Below, piece after piece: positions 43,784 through 53,269 of a stretch of 64,000 nucleotides of DNA. The DNA is taken from NCBI RefSeq assembly GCF_900142325.1, contig NZ_FRAM01000002.1:62001-126000 (forward strand). The letters are read 5' to 3'. The position numbers and the translations under genes were made by a program. Numbering within the stretch: the stretch's first letter is position 1; each line of letters starts with the position of its first letter. Origin of the DNA: Epilithonimonas mollis. Lineage in GTDB: Bacteria; Bacteroidota; Bacteroidia; Flavobacteriales; Weeksellaceae. The notes beneath the pieces are model-generated. The model saw only the letters and a list, made by a program, of their open reading frames with translations. It made no database searches and was not told where the DNA came from.

Positions 43784-44527
43784 ATGGGATTACTACAAGG
43801 TAAAGTTGCCATCATCACAGGAGCAACGCGTGGAATCGGACGTGGAATTGCAGAAGTTTTTGCTAAAGAAGGCGCAAAAATAGCATTCACTTATGCCGGT
43901 TCTGTTGAAAAAGCTAAAGAATTAGAATCGGAATTGAGCCAGATAACAGAAATCAAAGGTTACCAATCCGACGCTTCGGATTATGATGCTGCTCAAAAAT
44001 TAGTTGAGGATGTTTTGGCAGAATTCGGAACAATTGATATTTTGGTCAATAATGCCGGAATAACTAGAGATAACCTGATGCTGAGAATGTCAAAAGACGA
44101 TTGGGATACGATTATCAAAGTTAATCTGGATTCGGTTTTCAACCTGACAAAAGCAGTTATCAAACCAATGATGAAAGCTAAATCTGGTTCTATCATCAAT
44201 ATGACTTCGGTTGTAGGTGTGAAAGGAAATGCAGGACAAGCCAATTATGCTGCATCAAAAGCCGGAGCCATTGGATTTACTAAGTCCGTCGCTTTGGAAT
44301 TAGGCTCCAGAAATATCCGTTGCAATGCCATTGCTCCAGGTTTCATCGAAACTGAAATGACTGCTGCGCTGGACGAAAAAACCGTGCAAGGCTGGAGAGA
44401 CGGAATTCCTTTGAAAAGAGGCGGACAACCGGAAGATGTGGCGAATGCGTGTGTATTCCTTGCAAGTGAAATGTCTGCTTACATCACAGGACAGGTTCTG
44501 AACGTAGATGGAGGAATGCTGACTTAA
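43784..44527 (+). CDS. fabG: 3-oxoacyl-ACP reductase FabG
   Basis: This NADPH-dependent short-chain dehydrogenase reduces 3-oxoacyl-ACP in fatty acid synthesis. The product has 247 residues. It has the cofactor motif ITGATRGIGRGIAEVFAKEG, NNAG in DILVNNAGITRDN, the catalytic Ser in INMTSVVGVKGN, YxxxK in ANYAASKAGAIGF and the closing ITGQVLNVDGGM. A Rossmann dehydrogenase without fatty acid role cannot be excluded, but the match to FabG is strong over the full length. Confidence 0.94.
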   Translation: MGLLQGKVAIITGATRGIGRGIAEVFAKEGAKIAFTYAGSVEKAKELESELSQITEIKGYQSDASDYDAAQKLVEDVLAEFGTIDILVNNAGITRDNLMLRMSKDDWDTIIKVNLDSVFNLTKAVIKPMMKAKSGSIINMTSVVGVKGNAGQANYAASKAGAIGFTKSVALELGSRNIRCNAIAPGFIETEMTAALDEKTVQGWRDGIPLKRGGQPEDVANACVFLASEMSAYITGQVLNVDGGMLT

Positions 44528-44546
44528 TATTACCCTGAAAATTATT

Positions 44547-44586
44547 AAAAACTCATAGAAAAATTAATTTCTGTGAGTTTTTTTAT
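44547..44586 (+). terminator. Terminator after fabG
   Basis: AAACTCATAGAAA (44549-44561) and TTTCTGTGAGTTT (44568-44580) form a 13-pair stem with one G-U pair, followed by seven T. Confidence 0.9.
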
Positions 44587-44634
44587 TTTAATCCGTTAAA
44601 AAAGATATAAATTTATAATCCAATTTGTAAACTG

Positions 44635-46062
44635 GTGCAAAAACTGTTTTTTTTACTTTTCATTATCTTCTTTTCTTTGGTCTCTGGGAAAACTGCTGAC
44701 CCGGAAAAGAAACAGCTTTTTCAGAAAGCGGTTTATGAGATGACACTCACACCGGATAAGGCTTCGGAAGTCCTGGATTATCTGGAAAAGAACTTCGAGC
44801 TGGATTCTGAAGAAAAAGAAAAGCTGGACTATCTGAGAATCAAATCACTTTTTTTTCAAAACAATCTCGCGGATGCACTGAAGAAAATTTCTGATAAAAA
44901 TGAAAATCTTCCTCCCAGCATTGTTGTACTGAAAAGAAGCATTCTGTATTATCTCAACATCAAAGATAATTCTGACACAAATAGTTTTACCGGCAACGAT
45001 TTCGTTTTTTCAAATGAAATAATGTCTCTGCTGAACCGGCTGAGTGAAAACAAATCTAAAAATACTGAGCGGGATCTTTCAGGAATCTTGGAAAAAGCTA
45101 AAACAAGTAATCTGTTGATTGCGAGAGAAAATCTTTTTTATCTGTCTGATTTTCTTGTTGATAATGATAAAGATTTGTCATTCGATTTATTTTTGAATGG
45201 GATAAAAGAACTATACAAAAATGATCTTCAGTTCAGGCTTCTGTACGGAAAATATCTTGTCCAGAATGGCCGGATCGAATTGGCAGAAAAAATCATCGCT
45301 GAACTTCCTAAAGATTCTCTGGAACAAACAACCAATCTTAATCTGAAATATGATTACTACGACTTTCTGACACAATATTATGCCAGAACAAAGTCTGATG
45401 ACAAGTATAAAGGAACTGTTGAAAAGCAGGATTTGTTATTGAAAAATATAAATCAAACCCGTTTTTCGGCAAAAAATAAATGGTTTAACATTGTAGAGGA
45501 AACGCTTAGAAATGAACAAACATTGTTATTGACAAACCGGAAAAAAGTTTTGTTTTCAATCATAGGAATCGGGCTTGTGATTATTATTTTAATTACGATA
45601 AGATTCTTCCAGATCCGTTCCCAGATCACTGAATACCAGAATTTTATCAAAAAAATCAATTTTCTCAAGGAGAGAAAAGTACCTCAGCCACAGGTGATCT
45701 CGGAAAAGACGGAAAACTTATTGCTGAAAAAGTTGGAAGATTTTGAAAAGACGGAAGATTTCATCAAACCTGATATCTCTCTTCAGAATCTTGCCAAAAA
45801 GCTGGAAACCAATACAAAGTATCTGTCAGAAACAATTAATACCAACAAACAGAAAAATTTCAATGCTTATATCAATGAGTTGAGAATCAATTACATAATA
45901 AATAAGCTCAGAGAAAAGCCCATCTACAGAAGTTATAAAATAAAGTATCTCGCAGAGGAAAGCGGATTTTCTACCCACAGCGGTTTTGCAGCAGTTTTCA
46001 AATCAGTGACAGGGATGTCGCCGGCTAATTACATTCAACTATTAAAGCAGAAGGAAGAATGA
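44635..46062 (+). CDS. Membrane-anchored TPR and AraC-type helix-turn-helix regulator
   Basis: The product has 475 residues with a GTG start and signal-like N-terminus (LFFLLFIIFFSLVSG). Residues about 20-290 are helical TPR-like repeats that should be periplasmic. One membrane segment (VLFSIIGIGLVIIILITIRF, about 303-322) is followed by a cytoplasmic AraC-type DNA-binding domain (LQNLAKKLETNTKYLSETIN, then YLAEESGFSTHSGFAAVFKS). Such one-protein transmembrane regulators are common in Flavobacteriia. The ligand is unknown. The stop overlaps the next start by four bases. Confidence 0.87.
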   Translation: MQKLFFLLFIIFFSLVSGKTADPEKKQLFQKAVYEMTLTPDKASEVLDYLEKNFELDSEEKEKLDYLRIKSLFFQNNLADALKKISDKNENLPPSIVVLKRSILYYLNIKDNSDTNSFTGNDFVFSNEIMSLLNRLSENKSKNTERDLSGILEKAKTSNLLIARENLFYLSDFLVDNDKDLSFDLFLNGIKELYKNDLQFRLLYGKYLVQNGRIELAEKIIAELPKDSLEQTTNLNLKYDYYDFLTQYYARTKSDDKYKGTVEKQDLLLKNINQTRFSAKNKWFNIVEETLRNEQTLLLTNRKKVLFSIIGIGLVIIILITIRFFQIRSQITEYQNFIKKINFLKERKVPQPQVISEKTENLLLKKLEDFEKTEDFIKPDISLQNLAKKLETNTKYLSETINTNKQKNFNAYINELRINYIINKLREKPIYRSYKIKYLAEESGFSTHSGFAAVFKSVTGMSPANYIQLLKQKEE

Positions 46063-47195
46063 AAAGGTATATTTTAATAACATTGCTGTTTTTTGGTCTT
46101 TTTGCTGATGCAAGTGAACCAAAACCAGACGAGCTTTTGATGAAAGCTGAGAGACTGATGCTGGTAAATCCTAAAGAATCTTTCCGGCTTGCAGAGAAAG
46201 CATATAAAAATAAAAACCTGGATCATAAGGATAAACTTCAAAGTTTGTTTATTCTTACCAATACGTCTAATCTTTTGCAGAAACCATTGGATGTTATCCA
46301 ATATGGAAATGAAGCCTTGAGAATTGCTGATAATGGCGATGATGCAATAACAAAAATTAAAATTCTTGGTATTCTTGGCAATACATATCAGTTTCTTAAA
46401 CTGAATGAAAAAACAAGGATCTATCTGGATCAGGCAGAGCTTTTGTTGTCATCACCAAAAATCCCGGATTCTCTCAACCTTGTAAAAGGGAATATTTTCT
46501 ATCTGAAAGGAATGAACTATTTCTACGGTTTGGATAGTGATATTGCGCTATCTTATTTCAATAAAGCTATTAATCAGTATATTAACTCCAAAAATCCTTT
46601 AGCAGAGATTAATATAAAAATGGCATACCTCAACAGAGGATTTGCACTGATACAGCAAAAACAGTTTGTCCAGGCATCGGAGAGTTTAGAATTAGCAGGT
46701 GTCAATCCTGATGAGTCTTCCCGTCCATATCCTCCGCAGTTTGTTGATCTGCAGGAAACATTCATAGAACTTGGAAAAGCTAAAATTCTTTCTGCTGAAG
46801 GGAAACCTGAACTTTCAAATGAAATGCTTTTTGAGATATTAAGAAAAAGAAAAGACCAGCCAGCGAGAGATGATATAGAAAATGAGGTCTATGAGATACT
46901 GGCGGAAAATTTTTTACAACTGAAAGACACAGAAAGACATGATTATTATGAGAAGCTTTTCATGAAAAATGTTGATGCCGGTAACAGAGAAGCTGCAGCT
47001 TTGGTTAACCAGCTGATTAGCCGGGAATCATCTCGATATGAGTCAGAAAAAGAATCCATCAGTCAAAAATATATTCTCCTGATAGCAATTTCATCAATCT
47101 TTTTTGGGTTGGTTATTATCTTTTTACTCTTCAAAACCTTCAAAACAGAACAGAAACGCAGACTTCTGAAAAAAAAGGTGTCTGAAAACATATAG
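46059..47195 (+). CDS. TPR protein with a single membrane segment, lacking the DNA-binding domain
   Basis: The product has 378 residues: signal peptide (LITLLFFGLFADA), TPR-like helices (about 25-320) and one membrane segment (YILLIAISSIFFGLVIIFLL). It then ends after a short basic tail (KTEQKRRLLKKKVSENI). The layout copies the preceding regulator up to the membrane segment, but the AraC-type domain is missing. The ATGA overlap means the two are co-translated. It may be a truncated paralogue or a true sensor partner of the upstream protein. Confidence 0.8.
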   Translation: MKRYILITLLFFGLFADASEPKPDELLMKAERLMLVNPKESFRLAEKAYKNKNLDHKDKLQSLFILTNTSNLLQKPLDVIQYGNEALRIADNGDDAITKIKILGILGNTYQFLKLNEKTRIYLDQAELLLSSPKIPDSLNLVKGNIFYLKGMNYFYGLDSDIALSYFNKAINQYINSKNPLAEINIKMAYLNRGFALIQQKQFVQASESLELAGVNPDESSRPYPPQFVDLQETFIELGKAKILSAEGKPELSNEMLFEILRKRKDQPARDDIENEVYEILAENFLQLKDTERHDYYEKLFMKNVDAGNREAAALVNQLISRESSRYESEKESISQKYILLIAISSIFFGLVIIFLLFKTFKTEQKRRLLKKKVSENI

Positions 47196-47271
47196 TTCTG
47201 AAAATCAAATAATTATTCGGTTTATTTTACTGTCAAAATCATAAATTTTCCATAATAGGACTATTCATTCT

Positions 47272-47303
47272 TTTGATTTTCCGATTTTCAAAGTCTATTT
47301 TCG
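47272..47303 (+). promoter_or_regulatory. Putative promoter of the GEVED/T9SS gene
   Basis: TTTG (47272-47275), a 20-bp spacer and TATTTTCG (47296-47303, 7/8 match to TAnnTTTG) precede the ATG at 47326. Confidence 0.45.
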
Positions 47304-47325
47304 TAGGGTTAAAATTTGAACTGAA

Positions 47326-49143
47326 ATGAAGAAATTCTACTTTTTGATTGCGGCATTCATTGCTATAATACACGGGAACTTTAATGCACAGACTTGTAAC
47401 ACAGTCAGCAGCTTTCCCTTCAAAGAAACTTTTGAGGCGGACAGTCCGAGCCGCTCCTGCTGGACACAACAGGTTATCGGCGGACACTATCCAAGCTATG
47501 ATGGATGGGTCTATAAAAAAGGATCAGCAGGTGGTGTAGATTACAACATCGTGAATGCACATTCCGGACAGCTTAACGCATGTTCGCAGGTTGCAGCTAA
47601 TTCTCCTGATGCGAAAGTAAGACTAATCAGTCCAATCATGGATGTTACAGGATTGCAAACGCCGACGGTTTCATTTTTTATGGGACAGGAAGCTTGGGGA
47701 ATTTTTCAAAATAATCTAAATGTTTATTACCGTGTTTCTCCCACTTCTCCCTGGATAGTATTGAAAAACTTTATGTTCAATGTTCCGGAGTGGAAACAGT
47801 TTATTTTGGATTTACCGGAAAAGTCGTCCCAACTGCAGATTTGTTTTGAAGCTGTAATGAAAACAGGAAGAGCGAATGTTCTTGACGATATTGTAGTAGG
47901 GAATAATGACAGTGTAGAGACTTATCCTACTGCTTGTGCACCATCTACACCAAGTAATAATTTCGAGACAGGAGCTGGAGATTTGAATTTGCTGTATCTT
48001 GCAAACGACTTCAATGTTTCTGCACATACCAACCTAACAGTTACAAGTATTATTCTCAATACGATTGACAAAGGAGGAATAGAATCGTTTGATATTTTTA
48101 TAATGAAGGCTGGCCCGGACGGATTGCCTTTGACGGCAGAAAAGGTCTATAACGGAATCATCCCAAATACGGTTACCGACCTGAATGAAAAAGAGGGATT
48201 TACTTTTAGAAAAAACACCTTCAATCTTCCGGAACCGGTTGTAATTGTTGGTGGTGCGGTTGGCTCCAGATATTGGCTGGTCGTAAAAGCTGTCAACAAT
48301 GTTCAGGAAAACCCTTCTTATGTTGAGGCGACTACAATTAAAAATAGTGGAAAAGAAATGTATTGGAGTGGGGATGGATCTGTTTGGAAACCTGTCACAA
48401 ACAATGCTGATGGCGTCTTTACATTAATAGGAAGCTGTGCTGAGACAGATCCTACTGATAGCTATTGTATTCCTAGATTCAATTTCGTGATGCCAATAGA
48501 TAATGTGAAAATCGGAACTATTAATAATACATCTACAGAAGAAGTGGGTTATGAAGATTTTTCTTCAATCAAAACTGATCTTGAAAGAGGTAAAACATAT
48601 CCTATCCAGATCAAAGCACAGACGTATGATGGTACATCCAGTCAAGCAATAGCCATTTTTGTAGACTGGAATCATAATGGATTCCTGGGTGACGCAGGAG
48701 AAATTTACAATATTGGAAGAGTAAGTGCATCAAACAGCAATACAATTACTTACCAACTGCCAATTCCATTAACTGCCAGTTTGGGAGATACAAAAGTGAG
48801 AATTATTTCAGAAGCTTTTAATTATGCAACATATTCTTGTAGTGTTTTTGATCAGGGACAGGCTGAAGATTATATATTCACAATACAAAAGGAAAGCCTT
48901 GCTGTTTCTGACACCAATAAGGAAATCAAAACAATTATTTTTCCAAATCCTGCCAAGCATGTTGTCACCGTCAAAAATGATTCTAAGCTTATAAATGCTG
49001 AGGTATTCGATATGAACGGGAGAAAAGTACTCGAAACAGATTCTAAGCAGATTGATGTCTCAAACCTTACTGCCGGTCAATATGTAATAAAAATGACATT
49101 CGTGGATGGGAAAATCGATTCCCAGAAACTGATCAAACAATAA
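47326..49143 (+). CDS. Secreted T9SS cargo protein with GEVED-type domain
   Basis: The product has 605 residues. A signal peptide ends near GNFNAQ-TCNT. A first beta-sandwich (about 25-195, FKETFEADSPSRSCW) resembles a carbohydrate-binding or MAM-like fold. A GEVED-like domain covers about 380-520 (VDWNHNGFLGDAGEIYNIGR, ending GQAEDYIF). The C-terminal 75 residues are a T9SS type A sorting domain (IIFPNPAKHVVTVKN to QKLIKQ). The protein should be exported and anchored to or released from the cell surface. No catalytic domain is visible; adhesion or glycan binding is likely. Confidence 0.88.
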   Translation: MKKFYFLIAAFIAIIHGNFNAQTCNTVSSFPFKETFEADSPSRSCWTQQVIGGHYPSYDGWVYKKGSAGGVDYNIVNAHSGQLNACSQVAANSPDAKVRLISPIMDVTGLQTPTVSFFMGQEAWGIFQNNLNVYYRVSPTSPWIVLKNFMFNVPEWKQFILDLPEKSSQLQICFEAVMKTGRANVLDDIVVGNNDSVETYPTACAPSTPSNNFETGAGDLNLLYLANDFNVSAHTNLTVTSIILNTIDKGGIESFDIFIMKAGPDGLPLTAEKVYNGIIPNTVTDLNEKEGFTFRKNTFNLPEPVVIVGGAVGSRYWLVVKAVNNVQENPSYVEATTIKNSGKEMYWSGDGSVWKPVTNNADGVFTLIGSCAETDPTDSYCIPRFNFVMPIDNVKIGTINNTSTEEVGYEDFSSIKTDLERGKTYPIQIKAQTYDGTSSQAIAIFVDWNHNGFLGDAGEIYNIGRVSASNSNTITYQLPIPLTASLGDTKVRIISEAFNYATYSCSVFDQGQAEDYIFTIQKESLAVSDTNKEIKTIIFPNPAKHVVTVKNDSKLINAEVFDMNGRKVLETDSKQIDVSNLTAGQYVIKMTFVDGKIDSQKLIKQ

Positions 49144-49163
49144 TCATCATAATTATTTAATAA

Positions 49164-49199
49164 TGTTGCCTCATTCTTTTAGGTGAGGCAGCATTTTTT
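49164..49199 (+). terminator. Terminator after the GEVED/T9SS gene
   Basis: TGTTGCCTCA (49164-49173) pairs with TGAGGCAGCA (49184-49193), one G-U pair, followed by six T. Confidence 0.88.
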
Positions 49200-49219
49200 A
49201 CAAAAGAAATTTACAACTT

Positions 49220-50080
49220 ATGAAAAAACTTTACTTATTAGCATTAATGATGTATACATCATCATTCTTTTCTCAGGCTACGATTCCGCCTTACAGTCAG
49301 CAATTCACCACTTTTCCGTTGACAGGCTGGTATCTCGGATATACTTTTAGTGCTGCAGTGGGTAATGGTCCTACCAACCAGTCTACCAACTATTGGCAGC
49401 AGAAACCCTTCATGAATAATACAGCAGCAAATGATCAGTCATTGAGAATGAACATGTTTACTGCAAATATTTCCTATTGGGCCGTGACCAATGCTTTTGA
49501 TCTGTCAGGAGACGATTATGAAATTACGTTTGATTATGGAACCACCAATGGCCCTTTCTCTGGCAATGCTTCCGGCCCGGCTCCACAAATTGAATCTACG
49601 GATAAGTTCAAAATTTTGGTAACAATAGATAACGGCGCAAGCTGGCAAGAGCTCAAAAACTGGGATAACCCGAATATGACCATCTCCAACCAAAGAAATA
49701 CACTAACCATTGATGTATCTGCTTATAAAGGAAGCAATGTGAAATTCGCTTTTTATGCTTCTGACGGAACTACCTTTGTTGCAGCGGCGGACTATTGTAT
49801 TTTCGTAGATAATTTTAAAGTTCAGAAAAAAGGGACAATGGCTGTTACAGAAACAACTAAATCCAGTCTCCATATCTATCCGAATCCGACTTCTGATAAA
49901 GTTTCTGTTAAATCCGATAAAGCCATCAAAACGTTGGAACTTTATGATACGACAGGAAAATTGATAACCTCTGTATCCGGTAAAGAACTTGATCTGAAAA
50001 ATAATCCGAAAGGTGTTTATGTCCTTAAAGCAAATTTCTCAGACAACACGACAACTTCTCATAAGCTTATAAAAAAGTAA
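49220..50080 (+). CDS. Secreted T9SS cargo protein
   Basis: The product has 286 residues with a signal peptide (cleavage near SSFFSQ-ATIPP). The central 200 residues form one beta-sandwich (ANISYWAVTNAFDLSGDDYE, then VKFAFYASDG and DYCIFVDNFKV) similar to the first domain of the preceding protein. The C-terminal sorting domain (LHIYPNPTSDKVSVKS to SHKLIKK) directs it through the T9SS. No enzyme motif is seen. It may have arisen from the neighbour by loss of the central part. Confidence 0.86.
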   Translation: MKKLYLLALMMYTSSFFSQATIPPYSQQFTTFPLTGWYLGYTFSAAVGNGPTNQSTNYWQQKPFMNNTAANDQSLRMNMFTANISYWAVTNAFDLSGDDYEITFDYGTTNGPFSGNASGPAPQIESTDKFKILVTIDNGASWQELKNWDNPNMTISNQRNTLTIDVSAYKGSNVKFAFYASDGTTFVAAADYCIFVDNFKVQKKGTMAVTETTKSSLHIYPNPTSDKVSVKSDKAIKTLELYDTTGKLITSVSGKELDLKNNPKGVYVLKANFSDNTTTSHKLIKK

Positions 50081-50100
50081 GAAAGTAAAATTAGGAAAGA

Positions 50101-50128
50101 AAGGCGCAAATAACTTGCGCCTTTTATT
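50101..50128. terminator. Bidirectional terminator between converging genes
   Basis: AAGGCGCAA (50101-50109) and TTGCGCCTT (50115-50123) form a nine-pair stem with a five-base loop and a T-rich tail. Confidence 0.9.
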
Positions 50129-50129
50129 T

Positions 50130-50855
50130 TTATTGAGTTAAAAGTTTCTGATAGATATTCCTGACCTGAAGGTCTCCAAAACCAATAATTCCTAATTCTT
50201 CCTGAAATTTTTCAAAAATAGAATCAAAATCTGTCAATCCTTTTTTAAATTGATTTTTGATGAAATTTTCCGGATTCACATTGATGTAAGCATCTACAAC
50301 TTCTTTCAAAAAACGAAAGCAACCGGATTGATTTTCAGCTAATTGTTTTAAAGAATAAGTGTCTTTTTTTTGATAAGCTTTCCAAAGGTTTTCAGCTAAT
50401 TCAATATCATTTTTATTAAATAAAACTTTAGATTCCAAAAATATTTCCAAATTGTCAGAATCTGAAAAACCTTTCCAACGATTTTCAGAAGCTGTTTTAG
50501 GAAAAACTCGGTAGATTTTTAAATCATTTACTTTTGAAAGTAATGAAACGCAAAACCACAAATTAACCTGACAAAACAAATCATCTTCAAACCAAAGATT
50601 GACTTCAGAATGTTCCGGAATACTCAAAATTTTTTCAAATTCCGAAACAGAAATCTCATAATAATTTTCTTTTGAAATTTTATAATCTTCACAAATTGAT
50701 TTGGCTCTGACTTCCCAGAATCCCTCCAGAGAACCCGCTTTCAGATCGCCGGAAACCAGAGCTTCACGACAGATAATAACTTCGCCCGCAGATAAGGTTC
50801 TCTTCCACGCTTCAGCAAGATGATCACCATTGGTTATATGAAATATATTTTTCAA
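50130..50855 (-). CDS. DUF1835 family protein
   Basis: The product has 241 residues without signal or membrane segment. It opens with FHITNGDHLAEAWKRT and continues with ICREALVSGDL and VNLWFEDDLFCQVNLWF, which are typical of DUF1835. The family has no assigned reaction. It follows guaC on the same strand after three bases, so the two are probably co-transcribed. Confidence 0.85.
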   Translation of the reverse strand: MKNIFHITNGDHLAEAWKRTLSAGEVIICREALVSGDLKAGSLEGFWEVRAKSICEDYKISKENYYEISVSEFEKILSIPEHSEVNLWFEDDLFCQVNLWFCVSLLSKVNDLKIYRVFPKTASENRWKGFSDSDNLEIFLESKVLFNKNDIELAENLWKAYQKKDTYSLKQLAENQSGCFRFLKEVVDAYINVNPENFIKNQFKKGLTDFDSIFEKFQEELGIIGFGDLQVRNIYQKLLTQ

Positions 50856-50858
50856 AAT

Positions 50859-51899
50859 TTACCCGTTAAAAATCTGATTCTCTTGTTCCTGTACCCGTAT
50901 AAAAGTCGTTCGCTTGGAAAGTTCTTTCAACTTGGATGCGCCAACATACGTACACGTCGAACGGACACCGCCTAAAATATCTCTCACGGTTTCAGAAACC
51001 GGACCTTTGTAAGCCACTTTCACCGTTTTTCCTTCGGAGGCACGGTATTCTGCAACACCTCCGGCATGCTTATCCATAGCTGTTTGGGAACTCATTCCGT
51101 AAAAAAGTCTGAAAGTTTTTCCATTTTCTGTGATAAGCTCACCGCCACTTTCATCGTGTCCTGCAAACATTCCGCCCAGCATCACGAAATCAGCGCCGCC
51201 ACCAAAGGCTTTTGCCACATCGCCAGGAACTTTACAACCACCATCGCCGATGATTTGGCCGCCTAAACCGTGAGCTGCGTCAGCACATTCTATAATTGCG
51301 GAAAGCTGCGGATAACCAACGCCTGTTTTCACACGGGTTGTACAAACCGAGCCTGGTCCAATTCCGACTTTGATGATATCTGCACCAGCGAGAATCAATT
51401 CTTCCACCATTTCGCCGGTTACAACGTTTCCTGCCATAATAATTTTATCTGGAAAATTCTGACGTGCTTTTTTCACAAATTCCACAAAATGCTCAGAATA
51501 ACCGTTGGCAACATCGATACAGAGAAACTGGATTTTTGGATTGGCATCCAGAATCGTTTTGATTTTCTCTTCGTCGGCTTTTCCGGTTCCCGTACTTAGA
51601 GCGATATATTGGTAAAAGTCATCACTTTTATCTTTCAAAAAGCGATTCCAATCTTCGACTGAGTAGTGCTTGTGAACAGCCGTAATTATTTTTTCTTTGA
51701 ATAATGCTTCCGCCATTTCGAAAGTGCCGACGGTGTCCATATTCGCAGCAATCAGCGGAACACCGCTCCATTTTTTCTGAGTATGCAGAAAAGTGAATTC
51801 TCTTTCTATGGTCACTTCTGAACGGGATTTCAGTGTGGAACGTTTCGGGCGAAACATCACATCTTTGAACCCCAACTTGATTTCGTTTTCTATTCGCAT
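50859..51899 (-). CDS. guaC: GMP reductase
   Basis: GuaC converts GMP to IMP with NADPH in purine salvage. The product has 346 residues. The start [19 protein letters not shown], the active-site loop [20 protein letters not shown] with catalytic Cys near residue 186, and the nucleotide-binding [15 protein letters not shown] and [16 protein letters not shown] are typical. The absence of CBS domains and the overall length distinguish it from IMP dehydrogenase. Confidence 0.96.
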   Translation of the reverse strand: MRIENEIKLGFKDVMFRPKRSTLKSRSEVTIEREFTFLHTQKKWSGVPLIAANMDTVGTFEMAEALFKEKIITAVHKHYSVEDWNRFLKDKSDDFYQYIALSTGTGKADEEKIKTILDANPKIQFLCIDVANGYSEHFVEFVKKARQNFPDKIIMAGNVVTGEMVEELILAGADIIKVGIGPGSVCTTRVKTGVGYPQLSAIIECADAAHGLGGQIIGDGGCKVPGDVAKAFGGGADFVMLGGMFAGHDESGGELITENGKTFRLFYGMSSQTAMDKHAGGVAEYRASEGKTVKVAYKGPVSETVRDILGGVRSTCTYVGASKLKELSKRTTFIRVQEQENQIFNG

Positions 51900-51951
51900 G
51901 ATTCAAAATTAATATAAATTTTTTGTTTTAATAATCTCTATTTTTGTTTTT

Positions 51952-53154
51952 GTGAAACATCTTGTCATTATTGGTCTCGTTATTCCGGAGCCGGCTTCTA
52001 CAGCAGCTGGTCACAGGATGATGCAGCTCATTCGGTTATTCTCGGAAGCGGATTATAAAATCACATTTCTGACAGCGTCCAACAACCTGGAATTTTCTGA
52101 GAAAATCGAAATCCAAAAAATTGAAATCAACAATGAAAGTTTTGATAAGAAGATTCGGAATCTAAATCCTGATCTTGTGCTTTTTGACCGATATGTGACG
52201 GAAGAACAATTCGGATGGCGCATTTCCGAGAATTGTCCAAATGCTTTGAAGATCATTGATACGGAGGATTTACATTTCCTGAGAGAAGCGCGGCGCAAAG
52301 CTTTTGTAGAAAAAAGGACGGTTGAAAATAAAGATTTTGTAAATGAAATTTTCAGGAGAGAAATTGCTTCGATTCTGCGTTGTGATCTGTCACTGATTAT
52401 TTCTGAATTTGAATTTCAATTGCTGACAGAGAAATTCAAAATCAATCCTGATATTCTGTTTTATATGCCCTTTTTGACAGAAAATATTGAGGAAAATAAA
52501 ACCGGATTTCAGAAAAGAAAATATTTTGTAAGCATCGGAAATTTCCTGCACGAGCCGAATTGGCAAACGGTCTTGAAGCTGAAATCGATATGGAAAAATA
52601 TTAGAAAACAGCTTCCTGATGCGGAACTTCATATCTATGGTGCTTACTCTACAGAAAAAGTTTTCCAGTTACATAATGAAAAAGAAGGTTTTTTGGTGAA
52701 AGGAAGAGCAGAAAATGTCGAAAGTCTTTTTAAGCAATACCGGGTTTTACTGGCTCCGATTCCTTTTGGCGCTGGTTTGAAAGGGAAGCTTTGGGAAAGT
52801 ATGCAATTCGGGTTGCCGAATGTAACCACGTCCATTGGTGCCGAAGCAATGCATAAAGCTTTACCATGGAATGGTTTTATCAAAAATTCTGATGATGAAT
52901 TTGTCGAAAAAGCAGTTGAATTATATCAGAATGAACCCGCTTGGAATCAGGCTAATGAAAATGCTTATGTCATTTTGAATCAGGTCTTTGATAAGAAATT
53001 ATACGTCAAACAGTTTTGGGAAAAACTTTCGGACATTGAGAATAACCTTGAAAGGCACCGGACGGAAAATTATCTCTGTAAAATCCTTCAGCATCATCAG
53101 CTGAATTCGACAAAATATATGAGCCGGTGGATAGAGGAGAAAAATAAAAAATAG
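51952..53154 (+). CDS. Glycosyltransferase (GT-B fold, family 4-like)
   Basis: The product has 400 residues with a GTG start (VKHLVIIGLVIPEPASTAAG). The GT-B C-terminal half shows GNFLHEPNWQTVLKLKSIW, AELHIYGAY, KGRAENVESLFKQYRVLLAP and FGAGLKGKLWESMQFGLPNV, the usual donor-site pattern. Sugar and acceptor are unknown. It is divergent from guaC and followed by a polyprenol-phosphate sugar transferase, but about 110 bases and a -7-like box separate them. Confidence 0.87.
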   Translation: MKHLVIIGLVIPEPASTAAGHRMMQLIRLFSEADYKITFLTASNNLEFSEKIEIQKIEINNESFDKKIRNLNPDLVLFDRYVTEEQFGWRISENCPNALKIIDTEDLHFLREARRKAFVEKRTVENKDFVNEIFRREIASILRCDLSLIISEFEFQLLTEKFKINPDILFYMPFLTENIEENKTGFQKRKYFVSIGNFLHEPNWQTVLKLKSIWKNIRKQLPDAELHIYGAYSTEKVFQLHNEKEGFLVKGRAENVESLFKQYRVLLAPIPFGAGLKGKLWESMQFGLPNVTTSIGAEAMHKALPWNGFIKNSDDEFVEKAVELYQNEPAWNQANENAYVILNQVFDKKLYVKQFWEKLSDIENNLERHRTENYLCKILQHHQLNSTKYMSRWIEEKNKK

Positions 53155-53246
53155 CATTTTTAAGCTGTTGAATTTAGGAAGCGCTTTCGATTCGGTTAAA
53201 AAAAGTTAATTTACAATCCCCTAAAAAAGAATAACAGGTAAAACAT

Positions 53247-53254
53247 TATCTTTG
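53247..53254 (+). promoter_or_regulatory. Putative -7 box for the GT2 gene
   Basis: TATCTTTG is a full match to TAnnTTTG, but no clear -33 element is present. It lies over an upstream TTG codon (53252), which argues that the gene starts at the ATG at 53270. Confidence 0.4.
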
Positions 53255-53269
53255 CGAATTATTTCCCGG

